This document shows positions 40,817 through 49,456 of a stretch of 64,000 nt of DNA, piece by piece; the first letter of the stretch is position 1, and each line of letters starts with the position of its first letter. The DNA is from CAXXOK01 sp963674895. Lineage in GTDB: Bacteria > Bacillota > Clostridia > Christensenellales > Aristaeellaceae. The position numbers and the translations under genes are program-made. Under the pieces are notes generated by a model, which made no database searches, had not been told where the DNA came from, and worked only from the letters and a program-made list of their open reading frames with translations. The stretch covers positions 744,001-808,000 of the forward strand of contig CAXXCY010000001.1 of NCBI GenBank assembly GCA_963674895.2, given 5' to 3'.

Positions 40817-40834
40817 GTATACATTTTAGTATAC
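40817..40834. promoter_or_regulatory. Likely GntR operator of the lactate permease gene
   Basis: Two GTATAC palindromes (40817-40822 and 40829-40834), 12 bases centre to centre, i.e. close to one helical turn, within TTGTATACATTTTAGTATAC. GntR/FadR proteins typically bind such pseudo-palindromes. It is 48 bases before the permease start. Confidence 0.6.
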
Positions 40835-40881
40835 ATTAATATGCCGCCGGAAATCAACTTCGTTTTAAGGGGAGAAGGTTT

Positions 40882-42507
40882 ATGTATGCATTGCTGGCCG
40901 CCGTCCCGCTGGTTTTGGCGCTGGTGCTGATGGTTGCGCTGCGGATGTCGGCCGCGAAATCGCTGGCCGTTTCCCTGGCTGCCTCGCTTTTGCTGGCGTT
41001 GTTCGTATGGCAAATGGGAATACGGGAAATGGCGGCTTACGCAACCTACGGTTTCCTGAAATCCTGGGAAGTGCTGTTCATTATATTCGGCGCGATTCTT
41101 TTGCTGAACACGCTCAGGAAAGCCGGTGTAATCGACACGATCAACAGCGGTTTCCTGCGGATTTCCCCCGACCGGAGGGTACAGGCGATCATCATCGCGT
41201 GGATGTTCGGCGCGTTTATCGAGGGCTCCGCCGGCTTCGGCACCCCGGCTGCGCTGGCGGCTCCGCTTCTCGTGGGCCTTGGTTTTCCGCCGATGGCTGC
41301 GTGCCTGGTTGCGCTGATCGCCAACAGCACGCCGGTGCCGTATGCCGCCGTGGGAACGCCGATTCTGACCACCGTCTCCACCATCGCTTCGGGTGTGAGC
41401 GCGGCGGGGATGCAGCCGGAGGCTTTTACGCGGGATGTTTCCGGCCTCACGGCGCTGTTTTTGGGCGTCGGCGGGCTGCTTGTTCCGGTGATGATCGCGT
41501 CGGCGCTGACGCTGATCTACGGAAAGGAACGCAAGCTGCGCTCCGCTTTGGAAATCCTGCCGTTCGCGCTGTTTTCGGGCGCGGCGTTCGTTACGCCCTA
41601 TTCCCTGCTCGCGGTGTTTGCGGGCCCCGAGTTCCCCTCGATCATCGGCTCGCTGGTCGGCCTGGGCGCCACGGTGCTTGCCGCGAAAAAAGGGTTCCTA
41701 ATCCCGCGCTACGTGTGGGATTTTGCGCCCGCGCACAGCACGGCGCCGAAACCCGTCCGGAAGGACCCGTCCGCCGGTTTTCCCAGAAAATCCCTGGCGA
41801 AGACCTGGCTTCCCTATGTCGCGATTGCCGCAATCCTGCTGCTGACCCGGATTCACGCCTTCGGGCTCAAGGCGGTCCTCAAATCATCCGTTTTGAAGAT
41901 CTCCGGCCTGTTCGGGGTTGCAGGCGTCGATTTTTCGTTGGAATGGCTGTATAACCCCGGTATCATCCCGTTCGTTCTGGTGGCGCTGATAACTGCGTTT
42001 GCCTGCAAGCTTACGTGGCGGGAGGTTTTCGGCGTTTGGAAAACCACGGCCCTGCAGCTTGGGAAGATCGCCGCCGCCTTATTCTGCGGCGTCGCCATGG
42101 TGCAGGTGATGATGAACTCCGGCGTGAACCATTCGGGCCTTCCGGGTATGCTCAACCAGATCGCGATATCGCTGGCGGACGCGACCGGACGGTATTTCCC
42201 CTTCGCGTCGCCCGTCATCGGCGTGATCGGCGCGTTTGTATCCGGCTCCTGTACGGTGTCAAGCATTCTGTTTTCGCCGCTGCAGCTGCAAACCGCGCTG
42301 CTTTTAAACCTGCCGGTGGCCGCGGTCATCAGCCTGCAATTAAGCGGCGGCGCGATCGGGAATATGATCTGCATCAACAACGTGATCGCAGTCACCTCGA
42401 CGGCCGGGGCAACCGGAAACGAGGGCAGGATCATCCTGTACAACATGATTCCCTGCGCCCTGTACTACCTGATGATTGCCGCCGTATCGTTGTTTTTCTT
42501 CTATTAG
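40882..42507 (+). CDS. lctP: L-lactate permease (LctP family)
   Basis: 541 residues with about 13 transmembrane helices. Signature segments are FGAILLLNTLRKAGVIDTI near 73, WMFGAFIEGSAGFGTPAALA near 111, IANSTPVPYAAVGTPILTT near 150 and a C-terminal stretch with FVSGSCTVSSILFSPLQLQ near 455. LctP carriers take up lactate or glycolate with protons. No lactate dehydrogenase or Lut genes are adjacent. The ribosome site AAGGGGAGAAGG precedes ATG 40882. The GntR gene upstream and the operator between them suggest substrate-induced expression. Confidence 0.92.
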   Translation: MYALLAAVPLVLALVLMVALRMSAAKSLAVSLAASLLLALFVWQMGIREMAAYATYGFLKSWEVLFIIFGAILLLNTLRKAGVIDTINSGFLRISPDRRVQAIIIAWMFGAFIEGSAGFGTPAALAAPLLVGLGFPPMAACLVALIANSTPVPYAAVGTPILTTVSTIASGVSAAGMQPEAFTRDVSGLTALFLGVGGLLVPVMIASALTLIYGKERKLRSALEILPFALFSGAAFVTPYSLLAVFAGPEFPSIIGSLVGLGATVLAAKKGFLIPRYVWDFAPAHSTAPKPVRKDPSAGFPRKSLAKTWLPYVAIAAILLLTRIHAFGLKAVLKSSVLKISGLFGVAGVDFSLEWLYNPGIIPFVLVALITAFACKLTWREVFGVWKTTALQLGKIAAALFCGVAMVQVMMNSGVNHSGLPGMLNQIAISLADATGRYFPFASPVIGVIGAFVSGSCTVSSILFSPLQLQTALLLNLPVAAVISLQLSGGAIGNMICINNVIAVTSTAGATGNEGRIILYNMIPCALYYLMIAAVSLFFFY

Positions 42508-42588
42508 GAACGTGATTCGTGAAATCAAATAGTATAAGTTGCTTGTTTGATAAACGCCGGCGACTCCGCCTGCCTGGCTGCGGGAGTG

Positions 42589-43854
42589 TCAGGCGCGCCG
42601 TCTGCGCCGCAGAACCAATACGAGGGAAAGCGCTGCTCCCGTAACGCCTGCCAGCGCAATCCGCAGGCCCATGCGGCTGCCGTCCCCGGTTTGCGGCACG
42701 CTAACGGCTGCGGGTTGGGGCACGTACGGCGGCAGGAACGCGCCCTGCGCGGTTGTCCATGAGGCGGGGACGGTGATGCCGTTAGCGGTGTTGCCGACGA
42801 ACGGCACCGGGCTATAGTGCGCTTGCAGCCCGAGGATCGTGGGTACGGCATAGCTGTCGTTCTCCAGAAAAACCGCCGCGCTTGCGGAGAGGGTGAAGAT
42901 TGTATTTGTGGCGAGCTGACCATGTCCGATATCCTGGGCGCCTGTGTCTCCGCTGCTGCGTGCCGCATAGACCTTCCCGCCGGAAATGCTGATGGTTCCG
43001 CCGTCTCCATATACGCCGCCGCCGACGCCGGCGCCATAAAGGCCGCCGGTCGCGGTCACCGTACCGCCGGAAATGCCGATGGCTCCGCCGTCGCCATTAT
43101 ATCCGCCGCCGATGCCGGCGCCATAAAGGCCGCCGGCTGCGGTCACGGTGCCGCCGGAAATGCCGATGGTTCCGCCATCGCCATTTTCTGATCCGCCGCC
43201 GATGCCGGCGGCATAGCCGTTGCTGGTTGCGGTCACCGTGCCGCCGGAAATGTTGATGGTTCCGCCGTTGATATTGCCGCCGATGCCGGCGGCCCCTGCG
43301 CTGCCGGTTGCGGTCACCGTGCCGCCTGATATGCTGGTGTTTCCGCCGCTGCCCATATATCCGCCGCCGATGCCGGAGCTGGAAAGGCCCCCGGTTGCAT
43401 GTATTGTGCCGCCGGAAATGCTGATGGTTCCGCCGTTGCCGAAAGATCCGCTCCCGATTCCGGCGCCGCCCATGCCGCCGGTCGCGGTCACCGTGCCGGA
43501 ACCGGAAATCGTAAGCACGACGCCAGATGCTACGGATATGCCGGGGCAATCCGTACCCGAAGAGAAGGAATTCGTCGTTCCCGGAGCCAGGATGAGTGCG
43601 TTGCCCGCGCCGGTAAACTTCAGCGCGCATCCGCCGGTAGAGGTGACGGACACGCCGTTGAGCGTAAGGCTGACGCCCTGCGCGCATGTGATCGCTAAAT
43701 TGGCAGAGGTACCGGAAATCGTATGCGCGCCCGCCGGGATGGACAGTGTGCCTGTGGTTCCCGTGATATCATAATCGGCCGCAAGGGCGGCGTTGCTCAC
43801 AAGCAGCAACAACAGCGCGGCTGCAACAGGCAGTATGAAGCGTTTTTTCAACAT
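42589..43854 (-). CDS. Glycine-rich repeat surface protein with sortase-like C-terminus
   Basis: 421 residues. A signal peptide (MLKKRFILPVAAALLLLLVS, cleaved near Ala 26) leads into about seven units built on ISGGTVTATGG-x-x-GAGIGGG (residues about 110-325), alternating beta turns and Gly-rich loops likely to form a beta-solenoid. The C-terminus SVPQTGDGSRMG is followed by a hydrophobic helix and RRRRRA, i.e. a VPxTG-type sortase signal anchoring the protein to the wall. The function is probably adhesion or display. ATG 43854 follows GGGAGGATC by nine bases. The repeat DNA is near-identical in places, so copy-number change is likely. Confidence 0.8.
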   Translation of the reverse strand: MLKKRFILPVAAALLLLLVSNAALAADYDITGTTGTLSIPAGAHTISGTSANLAITCAQGVSLTLNGVSVTSTGGCALKFTGAGNALILAPGTTNSFSSGTDCPGISVASGVVLTISGSGTVTATGGMGGAGIGSGSFGNGGTISISGGTIHATGGLSSSGIGGGYMGSGGNTSISGGTVTATGSAGAAGIGGNINGGTINISGGTVTATSNGYAAGIGGGSENGDGGTIGISGGTVTAAGGLYGAGIGGGYNGDGGAIGISGGTVTATGGLYGAGVGGGVYGDGGTISISGGKVYAARSSGDTGAQDIGHGQLATNTIFTLSASAAVFLENDSYAVPTILGLQAHYSPVPFVGNTANGITVPASWTTAQGAFLPPYVPQPAAVSVPQTGDGSRMGLRIALAGVTGAALSLVLVLRRRRRA

Positions 43855-44314
43855 GAACGGAGATCCTCCCATGAAACAATGGCAGTAGGCTGTGACGTTT
43901 CAGCTTGGCTGTGATGCGAAACTGCGCGACAGGGACCGTGGCTTATCTATAACCTGATACTTGGAAACAGTATAGCAGAAAAGGTATAGCAGAACAACAT
44001 GTTACGAATACAAAATTCCATTTTATGTATGATAAAAGCGCTCATCCAGTTTGCGCTGGCTCTGCAATGACGGCTGTTATGGATTTTGAAGAATGCAATC
44101 AATATAGAAGATATTGGAAATTTGGCGGGGAAGGAACGGATAGCCGGAGCCTTAGTTAGTCATATCTAACTAAGAAATTGATTTTAAAACCAGCAAAAGA
44201 TACAAAGAATAAACTTTTCTTTTTCGTGAAAAAATGGTACAATATATATTGATAATTTATTAACAATGCTCCATTTGGGAATTTTATAATAAAGATTGGA
44301 TCGGGAGTGAAAGC
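43855..44314. other. AT-rich intergenic region before the hydrogenase operon
   Basis: No gene with a ribosome site is seen. A TATAAT at 44285-44290 with TTAACA at 44260-44265 (19-base spacer) is a possible weak promoter for the operon. A 31-codon frame from 44067 has no recognisable features. Confidence 0.45.
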
Positions 44315-44839
44315 ATGGAAGCAAAAACGGCGACTGCAACCAAGACACGCTGCGACGAGTGCGGCAACGAAAAATTCTCGGAAATCGCGAACATCATTGA
44401 CCTGTATAAGGACAAGGAAGGGAGTCTCATTCAGGTGCTGCACCAGGCGCAGAAGCTGTACGGCTATCTGCCGCTGGAACTGCAGAGTTTCATCGCCGAC
44501 GGCATGGGAAAGTCGTTGAGCGAGGTATCCGGCGTGGTGACGTTCTACCCCTTCTTTAACACCAAACCGCGCGGCAGGCACATCATCCGCATCTGCCTGG
44601 GCACGGCGTGCTACGTGCGCGGCGGCAAACGGCTGGTGGAAACCCTGCAGGAACTTTTAGGGCTGGAAGTCGGCGAAACGACGGAGGACGGCAAGTTCAC
44701 CTTCGAGGTGGCCCGCTGCATCGGCGCGTGCGGCCTCGCCCCCGCGATCATGATCGACGATACGGTTTACCGGCAGGTGGACCCCGATAAGCTCAAGGCA
44801 ATCCTGGCGGAGCATTCCAAGGAAGAGGTGGTTAAGTGA
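44315..44839 (+). CDS. NuoE-like subunit of the NAD-linked [FeFe]-hydrogenase
   Basis: 174 residues with a thioredoxin-like [2Fe-2S] fold. The cluster ligands are in ICLGTACYVRGG (about 94-105) and RCIGACGLAPAIM near 133. The N-terminal part (IDLYKDKEGSLIQVLHQAQK) is the usual helix bundle of NuoE/HndA/HydC. It is the first gene of a three-gene operon with the NuoF-like subunit and HydA, together an NAD-linked, probably electron-bifurcating hydrogenase that oxidises or makes NADH and reduced ferredoxin with H2. Its TGA overlaps the next start (TGATG). Confidence 0.9.
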   Translation: MEAKTATATKTRCDECGNEKFSEIANIIDLYKDKEGSLIQVLHQAQKLYGYLPLELQSFIADGMGKSLSEVSGVVTFYPFFNTKPRGRHIIRICLGTACYVRGGKRLVETLQELLGLEVGETTEDGKFTFEVARCIGACGLAPAIMIDDTVYRQVDPDKLKAILAEHSKEEVVK

Positions 44840-46563
44840 TGGCGGAGCAGATTAAATCCTTCAAGCAGCTTGAGGATGTAAAACAAGCGTATCTGGACGC
44901 GCAGAAAAAGTACGATTTTATCGTGTACGTCTGCGGCGGCGCGGGCTGCGTATCCACCAACTGTGAAATCGTCGAAAAGACGCTGGCCGCCGAAACCGAA
45001 AAGGCCGGGATCGGCGACAAGGTCAAGGTCATCGTCACCGGCTGCATGGGCACCTGCGCGGTTGGCCCCGTGATGCTGGTCACACCCGGCAATACCTTTT
45101 ACACGAAGCTCAACGCCGGCAAAGTGACGGAAATCGTCAAAGAACATCTCATCGGCGGCAAGGTGCTGGAAAACTACACCTATTATGATGAGGCGATCGG
45201 AAAGCACGTGCCCAAGATCGACGATATCAACTTCTTCAAAAAGCAGGTCAAGATCGCGCTGCGCAACTGCGGCGCCATGGCCTACGACGATATCGAAGCC
45301 TATATCGCGCGCGACGGCTATCAGGCGGCTTGCAAGGCGCTCACCGAGCTTTCCCCGCAGAAGGTCGTGGACGAGATCAAGACATCCGGCCTCAAGGGCC
45401 GCGGCGGCGCGGGCTTCCCCACCGGCATCAAGTGGCAGGCGGCGCACGACCAGAAGGCCGAGCAGAAATTTATGGTCTGCAACGCCGACGAGGGCGACCC
45501 CGGCGCGTTTATGGACCGCGCGATCCTCGACGGCGATCCCCAGTCCGTGGTCGAGGGCATGCTGATCGCGGGCTATGCCATCGGCGCGACCACCGGCTAC
45601 ATTTATATCCGCGCGGAATACCCCGTCGCGATCGAGCGCATGTCCGACGCGATCCAGCAGGCGCGCGAGCGCGGGCTGCTGGGCAAGAATATTTTCGACA
45701 GCGGGTTTGATTACGATCTGGAAATCCGCATGGGCGCCGGCGTGTACGTATGCGGCGAGGAAACCGCCCTGATGGCCTCCATCGAAGGCAAGCGCGGCGA
45801 ACCCAGCCAGAAGCCGCCGCTGCCGTTCCAGCGCGGCCTGTTCGGCTATCCCACCAACATCAACAATGTGGAAACCCTCGCCAACGTCCCCGCGATCATC
45901 AAAAACGGCGGGAAATGGTATGCGCAGTACGGCACCGCGGACAGCAAGGGCACCAAGGTGTTCGCGCTGGCCGGCGACGTGGTGATGACGGGTATCCTGG
46001 AAGTGCCCATCGGCACTCCCCTGCGCGAGATCATCTTCGATATCGGCGGCGGCGTGCCGGACGGCAAGAAGTTCAAGGCGGCGCAGATCGGCGGCCCCTC
46101 GGGCGGCTGTATCACCGAGGCGGACCTCGATACACCCACCGATTACAAACCGCTGCAGGAGCTGGGCGCGATCGTGGGCTCGGGCATCCTGATTGTCATG
46201 AACGACGAAACCTGCATGGTGGACAGCGCGCGCTACTTCATGGAGTTCATCCGTGAGGAAAGCTGCGGCAAGTGCACGTCCTGCCGCATCGGCACCAAGC
46301 GGATGCTGGAGATCCTGGAGCGCATCACCGACGGCGAAGGCGAAGAGGGCGACGTGGAGCTTCTGGAGGAGCTTGGCGAAGTGATCTCCCAGACCGCGCT
46401 GTGCGGCCTCGGCCAGACCGCGCCAAATGCCGTGGCCTCCACCATCAAGTATTTCCGCGACGAGTATGACGAGCATATCCGCGACGGCCTCTGCCGCGCC
46501 GGTATTTGCGCCAAACGAGAAAAACGAGTATATCCGCAGCGTCTACGCGGGCGTGTGCTCTAA
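44839..46563 (+). CDS. NuoF-like NADH-binding subunit of the [FeFe]-hydrogenase
   Basis: 574 residues. N-terminal thioredoxin-like [2Fe-2S] (YVCGGAGCVSTNCEIVEK; CMGTCAVGP), then the flavin/NADH core (GLKGRGGAGFPTGIKWQ near 185, CNADEGDPGAFMDR near 215) and the [4Fe-4S] motif SCGKCTSCRIGTKRMLEILE near 475. In typical HydB/HndC this is followed by two more [4Fe-4S] ferredoxin motifs; here the chain stops soon after CRAGIC, with a basic tail (KREKRVYPQRLRGRVL). The +1 frame across the same bases also looks protein-like (EYIRSVYAGVC), so either a real short form or a frameshift is possible. HydA starts 15 bases on. Confidence 0.9.
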   Translation: MAEQIKSFKQLEDVKQAYLDAQKKYDFIVYVCGGAGCVSTNCEIVEKTLAAETEKAGIGDKVKVIVTGCMGTCAVGPVMLVTPGNTFYTKLNAGKVTEIVKEHLIGGKVLENYTYYDEAIGKHVPKIDDINFFKKQVKIALRNCGAMAYDDIEAYIARDGYQAACKALTELSPQKVVDEIKTSGLKGRGGAGFPTGIKWQAAHDQKAEQKFMVCNADEGDPGAFMDRAILDGDPQSVVEGMLIAGYAIGATTGYIYIRAEYPVAIERMSDAIQQARERGLLGKNIFDSGFDYDLEIRMGAGVYVCGEETALMASIEGKRGEPSQKPPLPFQRGLFGYPTNINNVETLANVPAIIKNGGKWYAQYGTADSKGTKVFALAGDVVMTGILEVPIGTPLREIIFDIGGGVPDGKKFKAAQIGGPSGGCITEADLDTPTDYKPLQELGAIVGSGILIVMNDETCMVDSARYFMEFIREESCGKCTSCRIGTKRMLEILERITDGEGEEGDVELLEELGEVISQTALCGLGQTAPNAVASTIKYFRDEYDEHIRDGLCRAGICAKREKRVYPQRLRGRVL

Positions 46564-46578
46564 TAAGGAGAGATTGAG

Positions 46579-48393
46579 ATGGCTGCAATCACAATTAACG
46601 GGCTGAAAGCCAACGTATCCGATGACGCTACCATTTTGCAGGCGGCCAAAAGCATCGGAATTAATATCCCGACCCTCTGTAACCTGGAAGGCGTCCATTC
46701 CCTGGGCTCCTGCCGCGTCTGCGTAGTGGATGTGGAAGGCGCCAAAACCCTGCTGCCGTCCTGCCTGACGAAGGTGCGCGACGGCATGGTGGTCCGCACC
46801 AATACCGGCAAGGTGCGCCGGGCCCGCCGGGTGCTGTTTGAGCTGCTGCTTTCCGACCACGACCAGGAATGCCTCACCTGTTCGCGTTCCGGCCACTGCG
46901 AACTGCAGACGCTGGGCGAAACGCTGGGCGTAAGCGAGACCCGCTTCGAGGGCGAGCACGATTCCCCGGCGGAGGATATTTCCGTGTCCATCACCCGCGA
47001 CATGGGCAAGTGCATTCTGTGCCGCCGCTGCGTCGCGGCCTGCAACAACATCCAGAACACCGGCGTATTGAACGCCCAGAACCGCGGCTTTGATACCGTG
47101 ATCGCGCCCGCGATGGGATCGCCCCTGGGCGAGGCCAGCTGCGTATTCTGCGGCCAGTGCACCGTGGTATGCCCCACCGGCGCGCTGCATGAGACCGACT
47201 CCACCCGGAAGGTTTGGAATATGCTGGATTCCGGCAAGCGCACCGCCGTGCAGGTGGCGCCCGCCATCCGCGTGGCGATCGGCGAGGAATTCGGGCTTCC
47301 GCCCGGATCGCAGGTCACCGGCAAGCTGGCCGCCGCGCTGCGCGCGCTCGGCTTTGACGATGTGTTCGATACCAACTTCACCGCCGACCTCACCATTATC
47401 GAGGAGGGCACGGAGCTGCTGGGCCGCCTGAAAGCGGCGCTGACCGGCGGCGAAGCGACGCTGCCGATGGTCACCTCCTGCTCGCCCGGCTGGATCAAGT
47501 TCGTCGAGCACCACTACCCCGACAGGCTCAAGAACATCTCCACCTGCAAGTCCCCGCACATGATGCTGGGCGCGCTGGTGAAGTCCTTCTACGCCGATAA
47601 GATCGGCGTCAAGCCCACGGACATCAACGTGGTCTCGGTCATGCCGTGCACGGCCAAGAAGTTCGAAATCAACCGGCATGAGATGTATAACAACGGCGTG
47701 CCCAACGTAGACGCCGTACTCACCACGCGCGAGCTCGGCCGGATGATCCGCGAAGCGGGCATCGATTTCTGCGCCCTGCCCGACGCCGAGTTTGACAACC
47801 CGCTGGGCATGTCCACCGGCGCCGCCGATATCTTCGGCGTGACCGGCGGCGTGATGGAAGCGGCCCTGCGCACGGTGTACGAGCTCGTAACCGGCAAGGA
47901 GCTGCCCTTTGACAAGCTGCACGTCGCCCCGATCGTCGGCCTTGACCAGATCAAGGAAGCATCGATCACGTTTACGGATACGCTGCCCGAGTACGCGTTC
48001 CTGAAGGGCGTCACCGCGAGGGTCGCCGTCACAAGCGGCACCGCGGGCGCGACCGTGCTGATGGACCAGATCGAAGCCGGCACCTCGCCCTACCACTTTA
48101 TCGAGGTCATGGGCTGCCCCAACGGCTGCATCATGGGCGGCGGCCAGCCGCGCTCGGACGATCCCGATGTGAAGATGAAGCGGCTCAAAGGCCTGTACAC
48201 CGAGGACGAGAGCAAAACCCTGCGCAAGTCCCACGAGAACCCCTTCATCACGAAGATCTACGCCGAGTTCCTCGGCGAGCCCAACGGCCACAAGGCGCAC
48301 GAACTCCTCCACACGCACTATACCGCCCGCGGCATGGAAAACAGGCTGGCGGATAAGGAAATGGTGGAGAAGGAAGTTACGCCCACCGCCTAA
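46579..48393 (+). CDS. hydA: [FeFe]-hydrogenase catalytic subunit
   Basis: 604 residues, a modular M3-like enzyme. N-terminal [2Fe-2S] (LCNLEGVHSLGSCRVC), a His/Cys3 cluster (DHDQECLTCSRSGHC near 94), two [4Fe-4S] (CILCRRCVAAC, CVFCGQCTVVCP) and the H-cluster domain with L1 TSCSPGWIKF near 297, L2 MPCTAKKFE near 355 and L3 MGCPNGCIMGGGQP near 512. All four H-cluster Cys positions are intact. The substrates are H2/H+, with electrons shared with NADH and ferredoxin. A C-terminal tail of about 50 residues follows. The stop is immediately followed by three tandem family D hairpins. Maturation genes hydEFG are not in this window. Confidence 0.95.
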   Translation: MAAITINGLKANVSDDATILQAAKSIGINIPTLCNLEGVHSLGSCRVCVVDVEGAKTLLPSCLTKVRDGMVVRTNTGKVRRARRVLFELLLSDHDQECLTCSRSGHCELQTLGETLGVSETRFEGEHDSPAEDISVSITRDMGKCILCRRCVAACNNIQNTGVLNAQNRGFDTVIAPAMGSPLGEASCVFCGQCTVVCPTGALHETDSTRKVWNMLDSGKRTAVQVAPAIRVAIGEEFGLPPGSQVTGKLAAALRALGFDDVFDTNFTADLTIIEEGTELLGRLKAALTGGEATLPMVTSCSPGWIKFVEHHYPDRLKNISTCKSPHMMLGALVKSFYADKIGVKPTDINVVSVMPCTAKKFEINRHEMYNNGVPNVDAVLTTRELGRMIREAGIDFCALPDAEFDNPLGMSTGAADIFGVTGGVMEAALRTVYELVTGKELPFDKLHVAPIVGLDQIKEASITFTDTLPEYAFLKGVTARVAVTSGTAGATVLMDQIEAGTSPYHFIEVMGCPNGCIMGGGQPRSDDPDVKMKRLKGLYTEDESKTLRKSHENPFITKIYAEFLGEPNGHKAHELLHTHYTARGMENRLADKEMVEKEVTPTA

Positions 48394-48521
48394 CCAGCCT
48401 GCCGAAAATACCTGATCTACTTTGTCAGCTGCAAACGGCAAAGGGCATCACTTACAAGCGAGTAAGCTCAGCCCTTTGCCGCTTTTGCTTTCGCGTATCT
48501 CAGGCATTTTGAACGGGCTGG
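48394..48521. repeat. Palindromic repeat family D, copy 2
   Basis: It begins one base after the hydA stop. The middle stem CGGCAAAGGGC / GCCCTTTGCCG is perfect. Core ATCA-CTTAC-loop-GTAAG-CTCA at 48447-48470. Outer arms CCAGCCTGCCGAAAATACC and GGCATTTTGAACGGGCTGG pair over most of their length. Confidence 0.85.
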
Positions 48522-48523
48522 AG

Positions 48524-48651
48524 CCAGTCTGTCCATAAAGCCCGAGCTGCGTTGTCAGCTGCGGAAGGCAAACAGGATCACTTACGAATGTGTAAGCTCA
48601 CCTGTTTGCCTTCCTTGCTTTCTAGCATCTCAGACTTTCTGAACAGGCTGG
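48524..48651. repeat. Palindromic repeat family D, copy 3
   Basis: Same architecture as copy 2, core at 48577-48600, but the middle stem is GGAAGGCAAACAGG / CCTGTTTGCCTTCC (14 perfect pairs). Its sequence differs from the corresponding stem of copy 2 at many paired positions. Confidence 0.85.
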
Positions 48652-48775
48652 TGTCTGCCCAAAATACCTAAACTATTTGTCAACGGCAAGCGGCAAGGAG
48701 CATCACTTACAAGCGAGTAAGCTCAGTCCTTTGCCCCTCTTGTTTCCTGGCAGCCTGCGCTTTTGGAGCAGGCTG
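48652..48775. repeat. Palindromic repeat family D, copy 4
   Basis: Third tandem copy, core at 48702-48725. The middle stem GGCAAGGA / TCCTTTGCC is shorter, with one bulge. Right end GAGCAGGCTG. The HAD gene starts 40 bases on. Confidence 0.8.
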
Positions 48776-48814
48776 TGCCTGTGTATGCTACAATATGCAT
48801 AGGAGGGATAGCGG

Positions 48815-49456
48815 ATGATCTTTGAAGGCGTGAAATGGCTTTTCTTCGATATGGGATCGACTTTAATCGACGAAACCGAATCCTACAAAGGCTGGTTTCA
48901 AAACGCGTCCGGGGCGATCGGCGGGAAGCTGAGCCCGGAGGAGATCGAGCGCGGGTATTTGGAGGGGCTCAAGCGGTACGCGCCGACGGTTGCCGGGCTG
49001 CTGAAGCCCTACGGCTATGCGCAGGACACCGCGGCGCCGCTGTATCCCGTCGAGCGGATCCGGGCATACCCGCAGGCCAGGCCGCTCCTTGAGCGGCTGT
49101 CCAAAACCTACAAGCTGGGCGTGATCGCCAACCAGGCCGCCGGAGCGGACAAGCGGCTGGAATGGTTCGGCCTGCTGCGGTACTTTCAGTTCGTCCTCGG
49201 CTCGGCCGACGTCGGCCTGAGCAAACCCGACCCGCGCATCTTCCTGCTGGCGCTTACAAAGGCGGGCTGTGCGCCCGGCGAAGCCGTGATGATCGGCGAC
49301 CGCCCTGACAACGATATTTATCCGGCCAAGAAGCTCGGCATGCGTACCATCTGCGTCCGCCAGGGCCCGGCCGCCGTGCAAATTCCGCGCTCGCCGGAAT
49401 ACGAGGCGGACGTTACGGTGCATACGCTGGACGAAATTAACGGGGTGCTGCCATGA
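48815..49456 (+). CDS. HAD superfamily hydrolase
   Basis: 213 residues, HAD subfamily IA. Motif I WLFFDMGSTLIDE (the nucleophile Asp near 12, with Gly in place of the usual second Asp, as in many firmicute members), motif II in LGVIANQAAG near 102, motif III Lys in SKPDPRIF near 135 and motif IV GDRPDNDIYPAKKLGM near 160. It removes phosphate from an unknown small molecule. ATGA overlap with the next gene (49453-49456) indicates coupling with the EFR1 protein. A TACAAT at 48789-48794 lies upstream without a good -35 element. Confidence 0.9.
   Translation: MIFEGVKWLFFDMGSTLIDETESYKGWFQNASGAIGGKLSPEEIERGYLEGLKRYAPTVAGLLKPYGYAQDTAAPLYPVERIRAYPQARPLLERLSKTYKLGVIANQAAGADKRLEWFGLLRYFQFVLGSADVGLSKPDPRIFLLALTKAGCAPGEAVMIGDRPDNDIYPAKKLGMRTICVRQGPAAVQIPRSPEYEADVTVHTLDEINGVLP

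Noticed and set aside
42508..42588. Terminator between lctP and the surface protein gene
   Set aside because: GC-rich pairing is possible but I see no stable stem followed by a T tract on either strand.
43000..43500. CRISPR-like array in the repeated DNA of the Gly-rich protein gene
   Set aside because: The repeats are coding (ISGGTVTATGG units in frame), have no unique spacers of even length, and no cas genes are present.
44067..44161. Small plus-strand frame before the hydrogenase operon
   Set aside because: 31 codons with no ribosome site, no recognisable motif and AT-rich composition typical of the noncoding region.
46500..46563. Frameshift at the end of the NuoF-like gene as an explanation for the missing ferredoxin domain
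   Set aside because: The alternative frame is also too short to hold two [4Fe-4S] motifs before hydA begins, so a shift would not restore the domain; kept only as a remark.
44767..48441. Long open frames antisense to the hydrogenase genes
   Set aside because: Same cause: strong third-position GC bias of the plus-strand genes. All conserved motifs are on the plus strand.
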